Source: an uncultured Clostridium sp. (lineage in GTDB: Bacteria > Bacillota > Clostridia > Lachnospirales > Lachnospiraceae). Taken from it: 64,000 nt of DNA. The stretch lies in NCBI GenBank assembly GCA_946498245.1, contig CAMMNN010000008.1:1-64000 (forward strand), read 5' to 3'. The stretch's first letter is position 1, and every line of letters begins with the position of its first letter. Under the pieces are notes generated by a model that was given only the letters and a program-made list of their open reading frames with translations, ran no database searches and was not told where the DNA came from. This document shows, piece by piece, positions 8,698 to 18,300 of the stretch. A program made the position numbers and the translations under genes.

Positions 8698-11007
8698 CTA
8701 CCGCAGTATCACGTTTCTGTAAAATTCTTCTGTCTGAGCCGCAATTTCTTCCTCACTCAGCGTTTCGTCTAAATTGACCCGGCCCACCAGATTTCCGTTT
8801 TCATAGCGTATATCCGTAAGGCTTCCGTCCTCTGCCATAAAGCGCAGGACGTCCCATTCTCTGGTTCCTTCTTCCAGATGGCCCGCCTCTGCGTAAAGGT
8901 ACTCAATCTCCCCATAACGCAGAAACTCCTTAAAATTATCCAGGGTTTTTACCAGAACCACGTTGCCGCCGCTGCCCGTAACGTCATAATAAGACTGAAC
9001 GTTGCAGCCAAAATCCAGACAGTCCGGATGTTCCCCAAAGGCAATCACCCGATGGCGGGGATTGGAAGACAGCAGCTCCCATATCTGTCCCCGGCCTGCC
9101 TCCTCCGCCTCTTTTCTGGTCTCTGCCCGGTGATCATAATATCCTTTATGGACCAGGGACACCGGGGTAAAGCCCACGGCTCCGGCCCAACTGGTGAGAG
9201 CCGCAGTGCTGATTTGAAATACTGCAAAAATCGCAGCCAGACCTCTTAAAAACCTATCGGAAAAAGCCTGTTTCCTTCCTCTGTAACCTTTGGTAAATGC
9301 CAGACTGCCGCCTAAAACTGCCAGGGCATACCAGAGCATAAAGTAGTTTCCGTCTACCTGCCACAGCAGATAGACACTGATCACACTCAAAAGCGTCATC
9401 ATTCCCAGGGCGCAGTACAGAAATGCCAAGGGATTCCGTTCTTTTTTTTCTGTATGTTTCAGGGCCGTCCACCCGTATAAGACCGCCGCCAGAAGGCAGA
9501 GGAAAATCAGTCCCGTTCCCCAGGCCAGGATAACGTGATCCATATCCTCTCCCAGAGGAGCGAAAAACATTTTCAAAAGCCGCTCTCCTAAATGGAGTAT
9601 CCCACCCCAAAATCCCAGGGAAATTCCTTCATTGGGAATGGAACTGAAAGCAAAGGGCCAGCGAACCTGGAATCCAAGAATCTCCCAAATGCTGGTAAAT
9701 ACGGATGTGGAAGGCACTCCCGTCATTCGGTAGGTCCTAAACCACACCCCCAGCCAAGCCAGAACCGGAATCACTGCCAATCTTGCCGCACCCTTGCGGA
9801 AAACCGGTTTTTCTCTGACAACCCAGAGGATTCCCAGGCCTGCCAGGGCTGTGGAGAACACAACGGCCGTAGGTTTAAAAACATAGCTGACCATGCAGGT
9901 TCCGGCCACAGCCACCAGCCATGCTGTTTTTTCTTCTCTCTGATTTTCTCCTATTTTCCCTGCTGCCTGAAGAAGCCCGTCGGCCATAATCAATTGGAAC
10001 AAAAGGGTAATGGAGTCCGTTTTTGCCGTAACCGACATATTCATGATTCCCGGAACCAGAGCTGCCAGAGCTGCAGCCAAAAGTCCGCAGTTTCTTCCCC
10101 CCAGGCTGCGGCCTATTTTATAAATCATAAAAATAGAACCTGCGGTGATCCAGATATTAAAGGCCAGCACAAAGCCGTAGCTGGCGCTTCCGGACAGGGG
10201 AAGGGCCAAAATCTCCAGTCCCTTAGGGTACGTGTAAACCACATTGATATTACCCAGATTTTCGTAAATCCCCCTGCCATTGTCCAAAATATAAGGAGAA
10301 CGAAGGCCGTAATGGAGGGAATCGTAATCCACGGCAATATTCATTCTGCCGATTTGAAGCAGAAAACAGGTCAAAATGATCGCCAGGGCCAGTCCCTCTC
10401 CCATGGAAAAGGAGCCCGTTAAGGCGGAAAAAGGAGTCCCCTTCCTTTTCCACTCCCCTTTCAGCCGGATAAACTGCCGCACTCCCAGGACAGCCGCCAA
10501 TCCCCCCGCCAGAAGGCGCCACAGGCGGACTCCTCCCAGCCCTGGGGCAGAAAGGAGGCAGACCAGGCAGATCCAGAGAGCCGCCCCCATAACCGGCCAG
10601 AGTATCCTATCCTTCCGGCTTCCTCCCCATATCTGAAGGCCCTCTTTTCCCAAAAAGATTTGAAGACCTTCTTTTCCCAAAAGAAGGAGGAAAAAGCCAT
10701 AGATCCCGGAAACTGCCAGAGGCAGAAAAGCCCTGTGGCACCAGGAGAAAACCGCTGTCCCCAGAAAGGCCAGAATAAGAGAGTTTCTCTTTTCTTTTAC
10801 AATGGCAAAAGAAAAAAACATCCAGACAAAAACCAACGCTAATTCCAAAAATACCGCCGGATTGCCGTTTGCGAAAAAAACCTGCCCTAAAGGCCCTTTC
10901 ACAAACATGAGGGAAATCCCGCTCCCTAAGATCAGGGCCCCTGTCAGACAGAAGAGCAGAATTTTCCCTTTTTCCCTACTTTTCATAGGACTGGTACGCT
11001 TTCTCAT
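8698..11007 (-). CDS. Large GT-C-like membrane protein
   Basis: The 769 aa product has more than twelve hydrophobic segments. The loop NIAVDYDSLHYGLR near residue 230 looks like the first-loop aspartate motif of GT-C transferases, and a C-terminal soluble domain of about 150 residues is predicted. The first ATG overlaps the upstream GT2 gene by 32 bp. An internal ATG at 10986 (MKSREKGK) would reduce the overlap to 11 bp; neither has a clear Shine-Dalgarno, so the start is undecided and translation is probably coupled. Likely transfers sugar from lipid-linked donors. Family name not recognised. Confidence 0.68.
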   Translation of the reverse strand: MRKRTSPMKSREKGKILLFCLTGALILGSGISLMFVKGPLGQVFFANGNPAVFLELALVFVWMFFSFAIVKEKRNSLILAFLGTAVFSWCHRAFLPLAVSGIYGFFLLLLGKEGLQIFLGKEGLQIWGGSRKDRILWPVMGAALWICLVCLLSAPGLGGVRLWRLLAGGLAAVLGVRQFIRLKGEWKRKGTPFSALTGSFSMGEGLALAIILTCFLLQIGRMNIAVDYDSLHYGLRSPYILDNGRGIYENLGNINVVYTYPKGLEILALPLSGSASYGFVLAFNIWITAGSIFMIYKIGRSLGGRNCGLLAAALAALVPGIMNMSVTAKTDSITLLFQLIMADGLLQAAGKIGENQREEKTAWLVAVAGTCMVSYVFKPTAVVFSTALAGLGILWVVREKPVFRKGAARLAVIPVLAWLGVWFRTYRMTGVPSTSVFTSIWEILGFQVRWPFAFSSIPNEGISLGFWGGILHLGERLLKMFFAPLGEDMDHVILAWGTGLIFLCLLAAVLYGWTALKHTEKKERNPLAFLYCALGMMTLLSVISVYLLWQVDGNYFMLWYALAVLGGSLAFTKGYRGRKQAFSDRFLRGLAAIFAVFQISTAALTSWAGAVGFTPVSLVHKGYYDHRAETRKEAEEAGRGQIWELLSSNPRHRVIAFGEHPDCLDFGCNVQSYYDVTGSGGNVVLVKTLDNFKEFLRYGEIEYLYAEAGHLEEGTREWDVLRFMAEDGSLTDIRYENGNLVGRVNLDETLSEEEIAAQTEEFYRNVILR

Positions 11008-11761
11008 AAAAATGCATAATGAAATCCACTGCCGGCTGGGGCCAGAATCTGCCGAACATTTCCCGTTCTTCCTTTCCCCGTCTATGGTCTTTCATACAGG
11101 CCTTTGTGGCATTTCCCTCATGGATCCGGTAGTACAGCAGAGGCCGTTCTTCGCAGACGAACCGTCCCTCCCACAACGCCAGCCGGGAGAGGGTTTCCCA
11201 GTCCAGGGCATACTGAAAGGAGGAATCAAGCAGCGGTTCCCCTAAAAGGCTCTTGCTGTAAGTGCAGGAAGGGCAGCAGATGGAGTTTCCCAATACCAGG
11301 CTTCCTTTTTTCAGGGCGGAAATATGGTTTAAAGCCGGAATCCTTAATGGGAGGCGCAGAATTTTTTTCACCAGACGGACGCCGTCCCTTTTCACCAGAC
11401 TGTGGCCCCTTACCAGAACGTAGTCTGTGGCGAACAGGGTCATATCCGGATATTTTTCCGCCTTTTTCATTAGAATTTCTTTATAGCGCCTGTGGTACAT
11501 ATCGTCCTGGTGAGCAATGGTCACCAGATCCCCGTCAGCCATATGGTAGGCAAATTCCCAGTCGTCTCTGATGTTGCTGGCCCCATTCCGGATAAATACC
11601 GGAATCCCCCAGCTCTCCGCCACCATCTCAATATAGCTGCTAGGGGTGGAGGTACAGAGTATAATGTCAGACGGATCCGTCTGGCCTTTGAGGGAACGGA
11701 TACAGGCCTCCAGATATGGAGAATCCCCATAGGCGCAAATAGCAAATACGTGTTTTTTCAT
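10976..11761 (-). CDS. Family 2 glycosyltransferase
   Basis: The 261 aa soluble GT-A enzyme starts with HVFAICAYGDSPYLEACI, the GT2 N-terminal strand and helix. NIRDDWEFAYHMADGDLVTI and HQDDMYHRRY contribute the donor and metal-binding aspartates near residues 75-95. Later FQYALDWETLSRLALW gives the acceptor-side (D/E) helix. Cytoplasmic transfer of one sugar to the growing lipid-linked glycan is the likely role. The ribosome site is weak (AAGAGG). It overlaps the following membrane-protein gene. Donor and linkage are unknown. Confidence 0.8.
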   Translation of the reverse strand: MKKHVFAICAYGDSPYLEACIRSLKGQTDPSDIILCTSTPSSYIEMVAESWGIPVFIRNGASNIRDDWEFAYHMADGDLVTIAHQDDMYHRRYKEILMKKAEKYPDMTLFATDYVLVRGHSLVKRDGVRLVKKILRLPLRIPALNHISALKKGSLVLGNSICCPSCTYSKSLLGEPLLDSSFQYALDWETLSRLALWEGRFVCEERPLLYYRIHEGNATKACMKDHRRGKEEREMFGRFWPQPAVDFIMHFYEKAYQSYEK

Positions 11762-11790
11762 GTTTTATAACCTCTTAGGGAGAAGCCTTC

Positions 11791-12462
11791 TCAGGAAAAG
11801 AAGCGTTCCTCCAGCATCAGACACAGGGTATGGTAAACCGGCAGATGAAGTTCCTGAATCTTATAGGTTTCTTCTTCCGGGACAATAATGGCTGTATCCG
11901 TCAGTTTTCCCATCTTTCCGCCGTCCCGCCCTGTCAGCGCAATGGTCCGGATCCCCTTGGCTTTAGCGGCTGCAATGGCGTAGAGAATGTTTTTCGAATT
12001 TCCCGACGTGGAAATTCCCAGAAAAACATCTCCCGGATCCCCATAGCCCCAAAGCTGCTGGGCGTATATCATATCTCCGTTGACATCATTTAAAAAGGCT
12101 GTGGATAGGCCGCTGTGTCCCGTCAGGGCAATGGCTTTTAACCCTCCCTGCAGGCAGTCCGCAAGCTGGCTTCCCAGGTTTTCTTCCGCTTCCCCCAGCT
12201 TCCCGGCCATTTCCCGGCCAGCTTCCTCCAGACGCTTTTTTTCTCTTTCTGAAACCCTCCGGCTCTTTACAAAGCCCTTCATCAGTTCTCCTACAATGTG
12301 CTCAGAATCAGCACAGCTTCCGCCGTTTCCGGCCACCAGCAGCTTTCCGCCGCGGGCGTAGCACTCTTCCAGCATCTGATAGGCTTCCTTTATCTGAGGC
12401 GCCGCCGCCTCTAATTTGGGGTAGCGCTTTAAAAGGCTTTCCATGTATTTCATCGGTTCCAT
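11791..12462 (-). CDS. gmhA: Sedoheptulose-7-phosphate isomerase (GmhA-like, SIS domain)
   Basis: SIS-fold sugar isomerase of 223 aa. The phosphate-binding loop VAGNGGSCADSEHIVGEL near residue 45 and the second loop GISTSGNSKNIL near residue 145 match GmhA. It converts sedoheptulose 7-phosphate to D-glycero-D-manno-heptose 7-phosphate. An insertion of about 30 charged residues (SEREKKRLEEAG region) makes it longer than the usual 190-200 aa. It overlaps the GmhB-fusion gene by 13 bp and sits in a hddC-hddA-gmhB-gmhA run, which supports the assignment beyond the generic SIS family. Confidence 0.9.
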   Translation of the reverse strand: MEPMKYMESLLKRYPKLEAAAPQIKEAYQMLEECYARGGKLLVAGNGGSCADSEHIVGELMKGFVKSRRVSEREKKRLEEAGREMAGKLGEAEENLGSQLADCLQGGLKAIALTGHSGLSTAFLNDVNGDMIYAQQLWGYGDPGDVFLGISTSGNSKNILYAIAAAKAKGIRTIALTGRDGGKMGKLTDTAIIVPEEETYKIQELHLPVYHTLCLMLEERFFS

Positions 12463-13583
12463 TGTCTTTCCTCCGCAAAAATCCAGTCAGCCGCTTCCTC
12501 CATGGAAGCTCCATAGTAATCGTAATCCGCCGGGGCCTTTCCCGCTTCCTGCAAAGCTTTTTCTTCCGCCCCGTAGCCCGTTGCCACTAAAACGGAACGG
12601 AGGCCAAAATTATGGCCGGCCCGGGTGTCAATCAGTTTGTCACCAATCATATAAGAGTGGGCCTTATCCACCTCAAAGTCCTTCTGAGCCTCCTCAAACA
12701 TACCGGTTTCCGGCTTCCGGCAATGGCATTTTCTCCGGTACTCCCCCACGCCTGCCTCCGGGTGATGGGGGCAGAAATAAAATCCGTCAATATGGCCGCC
12801 CTTTTCTCCTAACAGTTCATTAAGCCGTTGATTGACTGCTTTAAAATCCTCTGCCGTATAGTAGCCTCTGCCGATTCCGGCCTGATTGCTGACTACCAAA
12901 ACCCGAAAGCCCGCCTCGTTAAAACGGCGGATAGCCTCGGCTGCTCCCGGCAAAAGCCTTACGTCCTCCGGCCTGTGAAGATAATGGACCTCTTCATTGA
13001 CAGTTCCGTCCCTATCCAGAAAGATCACCCGGCCTGTCCGCCTGTATTCCAGAGGAAGATCGTAACCAAAGGTTCTTTTTCCGTTCATTTCCATACTCTC
13101 GGAAACTTCCAGAACGTCCCATGAGAAACGTTCCTTTAATATAAATTTTAAAACAGGGGAAAACATGCTGTCGCTTCCGCCTTCCCACCATTGTCCCGGT
13201 TTTTTGTAAACCGCCGGGGTAAATTTGTCTGATTTCTTCAGACTTTCGTAGGGGATCTCCTGAAGCTGGGTGAAAGTAAAGGTTTCCTTGGTATACCCTT
13301 CCGGCATTTCATAGGAGTTTAATACAATGGAATCGCCCTCCTGCGTAAACAGAAAAAGATGGGGCATGGCATTGGTCCTCTCCCCTATGGTATAGTAGCT
13401 CTCTTCTAAAACAAAGACTCCGTTAAAATCCGGAGGAAGGCCTGTAATTTTCTCATTGCAAACCGTATTAATATGTCTGGCAAAAGGGAGTCCTTCCACT
13501 CCCTGTTCCTTTAACCGCTCCAGCTGAAGGCTATTGTCAAACCGGCCTGTCAGCATGGCGGTAAATTCCTGCAAATGGGTCAT
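12450..13583 (-). CDS. gmhB: Fusion: CpcT/CpeT-like N-terminal domain plus heptose-bisphosphate phosphatase (GmhB)
   Basis: The C-terminal half (about 185-377) is a HAD phosphatase of the histidinol-phosphate/GmhB type. It has FLDRDGTVNEEVHYLH, VVSNQAGIGRGYY, a zinc-loop CPHHPEAGVGEYRRKCHCRKP and MIGDKLIDTRAG, and would remove the 7-phosphate of heptose bisphosphate... the exact anomer position is not predictable. The N-terminal half (1-180) is unusual. GRFDNSLQ, LPFARHI, GVFVLEESY and a following I-x-L-x-x-Y strand resemble the CpcT/CpeT (DUF1001) beta-barrel of phycobiliprotein lyases. That resemblance is from memory of family motifs and needs a profile search. Start ATG has an AGGAGG site. 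The domain fusion is visible in one uninterrupted frame. Confidence 0.85.
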   Translation of the reverse strand: MTHLQEFTAMLTGRFDNSLQLERLKEQGVEGLPFARHINTVCNEKITGLPPDFNGVFVLEESYYTIGERTNAMPHLFLFTQEGDSIVLNSYEMPEGYTKETFTFTQLQEIPYESLKKSDKFTPAVYKKPGQWWEGGSDSMFSPVLKFILKERFSWDVLEVSESMEMNGKRTFGYDLPLEYRRTGRVIFLDRDGTVNEEVHYLHRPEDVRLLPGAAEAIRRFNEAGFRVLVVSNQAGIGRGYYTAEDFKAVNQRLNELLGEKGGHIDGFYFCPHHPEAGVGEYRRKCHCRKPETGMFEEAQKDFEVDKAHSYMIGDKLIDTRAGHNFGLRSVLVATGYGAEEKALQEAGKAPADYDYYGASMEEAADWIFAEERQWNR

Positions 13584-13603
13584 ATTATCTGCCTCCTGTA
13601 TCC

Positions 13604-14674
13604 TTAAAGGGGGAACTGGTAATCTCCGTTAGCCAAATGAACCTTTACAGTATCGTACTGCCAGCGTTCTTCGTTGGTGATCCAGCTCTGTGCCCCCCGA
13701 AGCTCGAAATTCCAGTCGGCAATCTGGCCGCCGGCCGCTTCCAGTCTGGCCGCCACCTTATGCCTTACATTATAGGGACAGAATATCAGCAGATACCCGC
13801 CTCCGCCGGCTCCCAGAAGCTTTCCCCCCAGGGCTCCGGACTTTTTGGCCTCCTCATACAGCATATCAATCTGAGGGTTGGTAATCTTGCTGCTCATTCT
13901 CTTTTTGCTCTCCCAGCCGTAATCCAAAAGCTTTCCGAAACTGTAAAGGTTTCCCTTTAACAGTTCGTCTTTGGCGGCATAAGCCAGGGCCTTCACCTCG
14001 CACATAGCGTCAAAGGCGTCTTTCTTTTCGTAGTTTTTCACCTGATCTTTAATAATATTGGCCGACACATGGATTTTTCCCGTGTAACACAGAAGCAGAT
14101 TATATTGAAGCTCGTGGATTACGTCTTTTTTGATCCTCAGCGGGTTGACTACCACATTGTTTCTGCCGTGAAACTCAATAAAATTGAATCCCCCGAAGGT
14201 TGCGGCGTACTGATCCTGATAGCCGCCATCGATTTTCAAATCTAGCCGTTCCACCTGGTAGGCCAGATCCGCCAGGGCGTAGCTGTCTAACTCCACGCCC
14301 TTCCACCGGGCCATGGCAATTAACAATGCTACCATCACTGTAGAGGACGTTCCCAAACCGGAACCGGGAGGCGCGTCGCACTGAAGGTAAACCTCACAGC
14401 CCTGGCGAATGTCCATGGCTTTCAGAGCCGCCGTAACCAGATCCAGCTTGCCGTCGTATACGTAATTTTCTTTTGTGTTGTATTTTACCGTAGTGTCAAA
14501 ATCCAGGGAATGGGCGACGATTTCCTCGTCCTCTCTGGGTACGATGGAACAATATGCGTACTTATTGATGGTGCTTCCGATAATGGCCCCTCCCTGTTCC
14601 TCACAGAAAGGCGCTACGTCTGTCCCTCCTCCGGCAAAGCTGATCCGCAAGGGAGCTCTTCCTCTGATTACCAT
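13604..14674 (-). CDS. hddA: D-glycero-alpha-D-manno-heptose 7-phosphate kinase (GHMP)
   Basis: GHMP-superfamily kinase of 356 aa. RGRAPLRISFAGGGTDVAPF opens the protein, and the ATP loop PPGSGLGTSSTVMVAL is near residue 105. LLGAGGGGYLLIFCP near residue 285 is the third GHMP motif. It phosphorylates the C1 hydroxyl of heptose 7-phosphate in the GDP-heptose route. Overlap of 7 bp with hddC and a 20 bp gap to the gmhB fusion show co-translation. Fucokinase or galactokinase are alternatives on sequence alone, but the flanking hddC and gmhA make HddA much more likely. Confidence 0.9.
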   Translation of the reverse strand: MVIRGRAPLRISFAGGGTDVAPFCEEQGGAIIGSTINKYAYCSIVPREDEEIVAHSLDFDTTVKYNTKENYVYDGKLDLVTAALKAMDIRQGCEVYLQCDAPPGSGLGTSSTVMVALLIAMARWKGVELDSYALADLAYQVERLDLKIDGGYQDQYAATFGGFNFIEFHGRNNVVVNPLRIKKDVIHELQYNLLLCYTGKIHVSANIIKDQVKNYEKKDAFDAMCEVKALAYAAKDELLKGNLYSFGKLLDYGWESKKRMSSKITNPQIDMLYEEAKKSGALGGKLLGAGGGGYLLIFCPYNVRHKVAARLEAAGGQIADWNFELRGAQSWITNEERWQYDTVKVHLANGDYQFPL

Positions 14675-15375
14675 ATTACGATTCCTTTCCTGACATCTTC
14701 CTGAAAGCGGAAATAGGCCTCCGGAATGCCAATGTCAATAAAATATCCGTCGTTTACAAAACCCCCAAGCCGTTTTCCTTCCTTCAGCCATTTGGGAATC
14801 ATTTCGTTTTCCAGGGAAACCTTTCCTGATGGGATTTCTTCTATCAGGCTTCTTTTTAAAAGATAAATGCCTCCGTTAATGGTTCCGGGTACGGCCTCCG
14901 TCCTTTTTTCATTAAAGGCCGTCAGCCGCCCGTCTGTTAAAACCGCTTCCCCATACCGGGAAATATCCGGTACTTCCCGCAGAACCAGGGCCAGATCCAG
15001 ATCCTGCTCCTGGCTCATGCGCTTTAGGCGTCCATAATCAATCTGATAAAAGGTATCGGCATTTAATACGTATACCTGATCCTCTGTCACAAAGGGAGCG
15101 GCATTCCGGATAGCTCCGGCGGTTCCCAACAGAGAATCTTCATAAGCATAAGAAACTTTAACGCCAAAATCCCTTCCGTCCCCGAAATATTCTTCTACCA
15201 TAGAGCCTTTATACCCCACGGCAAAGACAATCCGGTCAATGCCGTTTCTGGACAGCTCATGTACTACGTATTCCATAAAGGGGCGGCCTTCAATAAGGGC
15301 CATAGGTTTCGGCCTGTCGCTTACTACGCTGCGAAGGCGGGTTCCCAATCCCCCGGCCAGCAAAATCGCTTCCAT
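14668..15375 (-). CDS. hddC: D-glycero-alpha-D-manno-heptose 1-phosphate guanylyltransferase
   Basis: Nucleotidyltransferase of 235 aa with AILLAGGLGTRLRSVVSDRP and KPMA at the N-terminus, the metal motif VLNADTFYQID near residue 100, and TINGGIYLL near residue 155. It would activate heptose 1-phosphate with GTP to yield GDP-heptose. GGGAGGAATAAA precedes the ATG, and it starts within 2 bp of the end of the large glycosyltransferase gene. Assignment to heptose, not mannose or glucose, depends on the hddA, gmhB and gmhA neighbours. Confidence 0.88.
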   Translation of the reverse strand: MEAILLAGGLGTRLRSVVSDRPKPMALIEGRPFMEYVVHELSRNGIDRIVFAVGYKGSMVEEYFGDGRDFGVKVSYAYEDSLLGTAGAIRNAAPFVTEDQVYVLNADTFYQIDYGRLKRMSQEQDLDLALVLREVPDISRYGEAVLTDGRLTAFNEKRTEAVPGTINGGIYLLKRSLIEEIPSGKVSLENEMIPKWLKEGKRLGGFVNDGYFIDIGIPEAYFRFQEDVRKGIVIW

Positions 15376-15376
15376 T

Positions 15377-18300
15377 TTATTCCTCCCGGCGGGTAAAATC
15401 CTCTTTGATAATCTCCCAGGCCCCGTCGATGCTGAAATGGGCCCGGATATATTTCTGGGTTTCTCTGGACAGTGCCAGCAGCCTTTCCGGCTGGCGGTAC
15501 AGCTTTACGGTTTCAGCGGCAAAGTCCTCGGCTCCGTCCGCTACCACCAGGGTCTTTTCTACTTCCGGAATCCCCTCCGCTCCTACTGAGGTAGTGACAA
15601 TGGGGGCTCCGTTATAAATGGCCTCTACCACTTTTCCTTTTACCCCTGCGCCGTACCGAAGGGGCACGACTACAATGCGGCACTGCTGGTAAATGGCCTC
15701 CAGCTCCTCATCACTGACAAAGCCTTTGATCACAATTCCGTTTCCGGGCTGTTCCAGGGCCTTGATTTCCTCTGTCACCTTAGAGCCCACCACATAGAAT
15801 GAGACATCAGGAAGATCCCGGCGAATCAGGGGAAATACCTCATTGGCAAACCACAGCACGGCGTCGGCGTTAGGCGGGTGGGCGAAGCCGCCTACAAAGA
15901 CCAGCCCTTTCCTCTTTTCAAAGTCCTCTTCCATATTGTCCAAAAAGGTATCGTACACATAAGCCGTAATGGCTTTTACGGCAATATTGGGATTCAGCTC
16001 ATGGATGGCCTCCTCCTCCACACAAGAGGGATAATAAGAAACCGCCGCCTTTTCCATCATGGACAGCTCTACGCTCTTCCAGTAGTCCGCCTCCCGTTTC
16101 AGCTTCAGATCGCCTGTAAGCTGGTATTCCCTGGACAGCCTGAGAAAATGCAGGTCATGGCCATAATAAATGACCTTCATATTGGTGTGCTCTTTTATAA
16201 AGTTTACGTATTTTGTGGCAATATGAGGCCGGTTTAAATAGGCAAAGTCAATGAGCTTTCCGTTTTTCTCCAGCCAGTCCCAGATACCGGCCCGGTACTC
16301 ATCTCCGTAGAGAATCTCAACTCCCATCTGCTGCAGAACTGTAGAATACGGCTCTTCGTGGAGGAAATTGTCTCCCAGAAATTTTACCACATAGCCCTTC
16401 TTGATAAACATTTTCAGGTACTGATAGGTGGTTTTTGATCCTGCGTCCTTATCAAAGGTAGGCACATAATGATCTACCACCAGGATCACAGGCTTTTCCT
16501 GGCTTCTCTCCCTTGCCCGGAAGGGATTGGGGTTGCCGTCATTTACAGACTGGCGGCGAAATTCCTCCGCCCATTTTTCCTTCAGCTTGCGGCTGTTCTC
16601 TACCTGATACCGTTTCAGGCCTGTCCCGTTTACATCTGTGCCGTTGGATACGCCTTCAAAATGGATTACCTTAGACAGAGGCTGGTATACTACGCGGTAC
16701 CCGGCCCTGCGTACTTCAAAGGCCAGATCCGAGTCTTCGCAGTAAGCCGGGGCATATCGCTCGTCAAATCCACCTATGGATTCCCACAGCTTTCTGGACA
16801 GCAAAATAGCCGCTCCGGAAATATAGTCCACATCTTTTACATAGTTGTATTCCGCCTTGTCCGGATCGTCCAGCCTGCCGTAATTCCACCCGGAGCCATC
16901 GCTCCAGATAATTCCTCCGGCCTCCTGGAGTCTGCCGTCAGGATATACCAGTTTTGAGCCTACCATTCCAATGGTATCGTCAGACTCTATGAGCCTTACC
17001 AGGGAACTGAGCCAGCCGGGAGTTACCTGGGTATCGTTATTCAAAAACATTACATACTGCCCTCTGGCTTTTTTCGCTGCCTGATTGCAGTTTTTCAAAA
17101 AGCCCTGGTTTTCCGTATTCCGGCTGATTACCAGGTTTTCCGTAAATTTCGTCAATTCTTTGGTGGCATCAGACGATACGTCGTCGGCAATAATCACTTC
17201 ATAGGTTACGTCGTCTGTGCACTCCAAAATGGATTTTAAGCAGGCATAGGTATAATGAATCTGGTTATACACCGGGATAATCACCGATACTTTAGGATTT
17301 TCCTCCCTGGGGAAAACCAGCCGCCCCCTGATACGGTAGTCCTCACCGATTTTAAAATCCCCCTCAATGCGGTTCCGGCCTTCCTTAGTGAGATACAGCC
17401 GCCCGTAATACAAGGGGTGTCTTACTGTTCCCAGGCCGTAATCCAGGATTTTTCTCCGTCTGGTTCCCTTGGGGAAACGCTGCCGGATCCGATCCGCAAG
17501 TCTGCGGTAAATCTTAAATGTCAGGGACAAATGGCGGTTTAAATAAGACATGGTCTTTCCCATCTCGTCGATTTCATGGCGCAGATCCCGGATCATAATC
17601 TCCAGATTTGCCACATGGTTATTGGTAAGGCGCATAACCTCGTGATCTTTTTGGATTTCCTGATTTTTTTCTTCCTGCTCGTCCTGAAGAACCAGGATCC
17701 TCTCCATGGCCTTTTGAAAATCCTTATCTCTGGATTTTAAGGTTTCCCCCGTCACCAGTTCCTGCTCAAAGTGGCGGAAATAGCCCTGGCTGCTGTCGCC
17801 GTGGACATAGGCCTGAAAGGCCTCCTCCATAGCTCCGTAAATCCGGCTCTTCTTCTCTGAAATGCCGAATTGCTCTAAAAATGTCTGTAAAGAACCGTAA
17901 TCCAGGAGTTTTTCATACCGGTAATAAAAATAGGCCAGATTGCGGTAGCGGACAAATTCCAGAGGAATGGGGAAATCAAGGACCCATTCATAGTCAATGA
18001 CACAGACGGTTCCGTCGGCCTCTGTCATCATATTTTCAAAGAGTCCGTCCAGATTGGTGGCGGGAGCGGAAAGTTCTCCCTTCAGATCCCCGGTTTCACC
18101 AAAGACCTCTGTAAATTTTTCCGTTACGGTAAAGGGCGCAAGTTCCCCTTCCGGAACAAACAGGATCTTTTCCAGTACCGTCCGGATCCGATCCTCCGGC
18201 GCCTTGCCATTCTGTATCTCCCGCCCAATGGATTCCGCCAGGGTTTCCCCCTGGATAAAGGGGAATCTGGCCCTAAGGCCGTCTTCCGAAATCCAGACCT

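Noticed and set aside
9592-10422. 276 aa plus-strand ORF
   Set aside because: It lies wholly inside the GT-C-like gene on the other strand, has Cys/His/Gln/Ser-rich composition without domains and no fitting operon context; a shadow frame.
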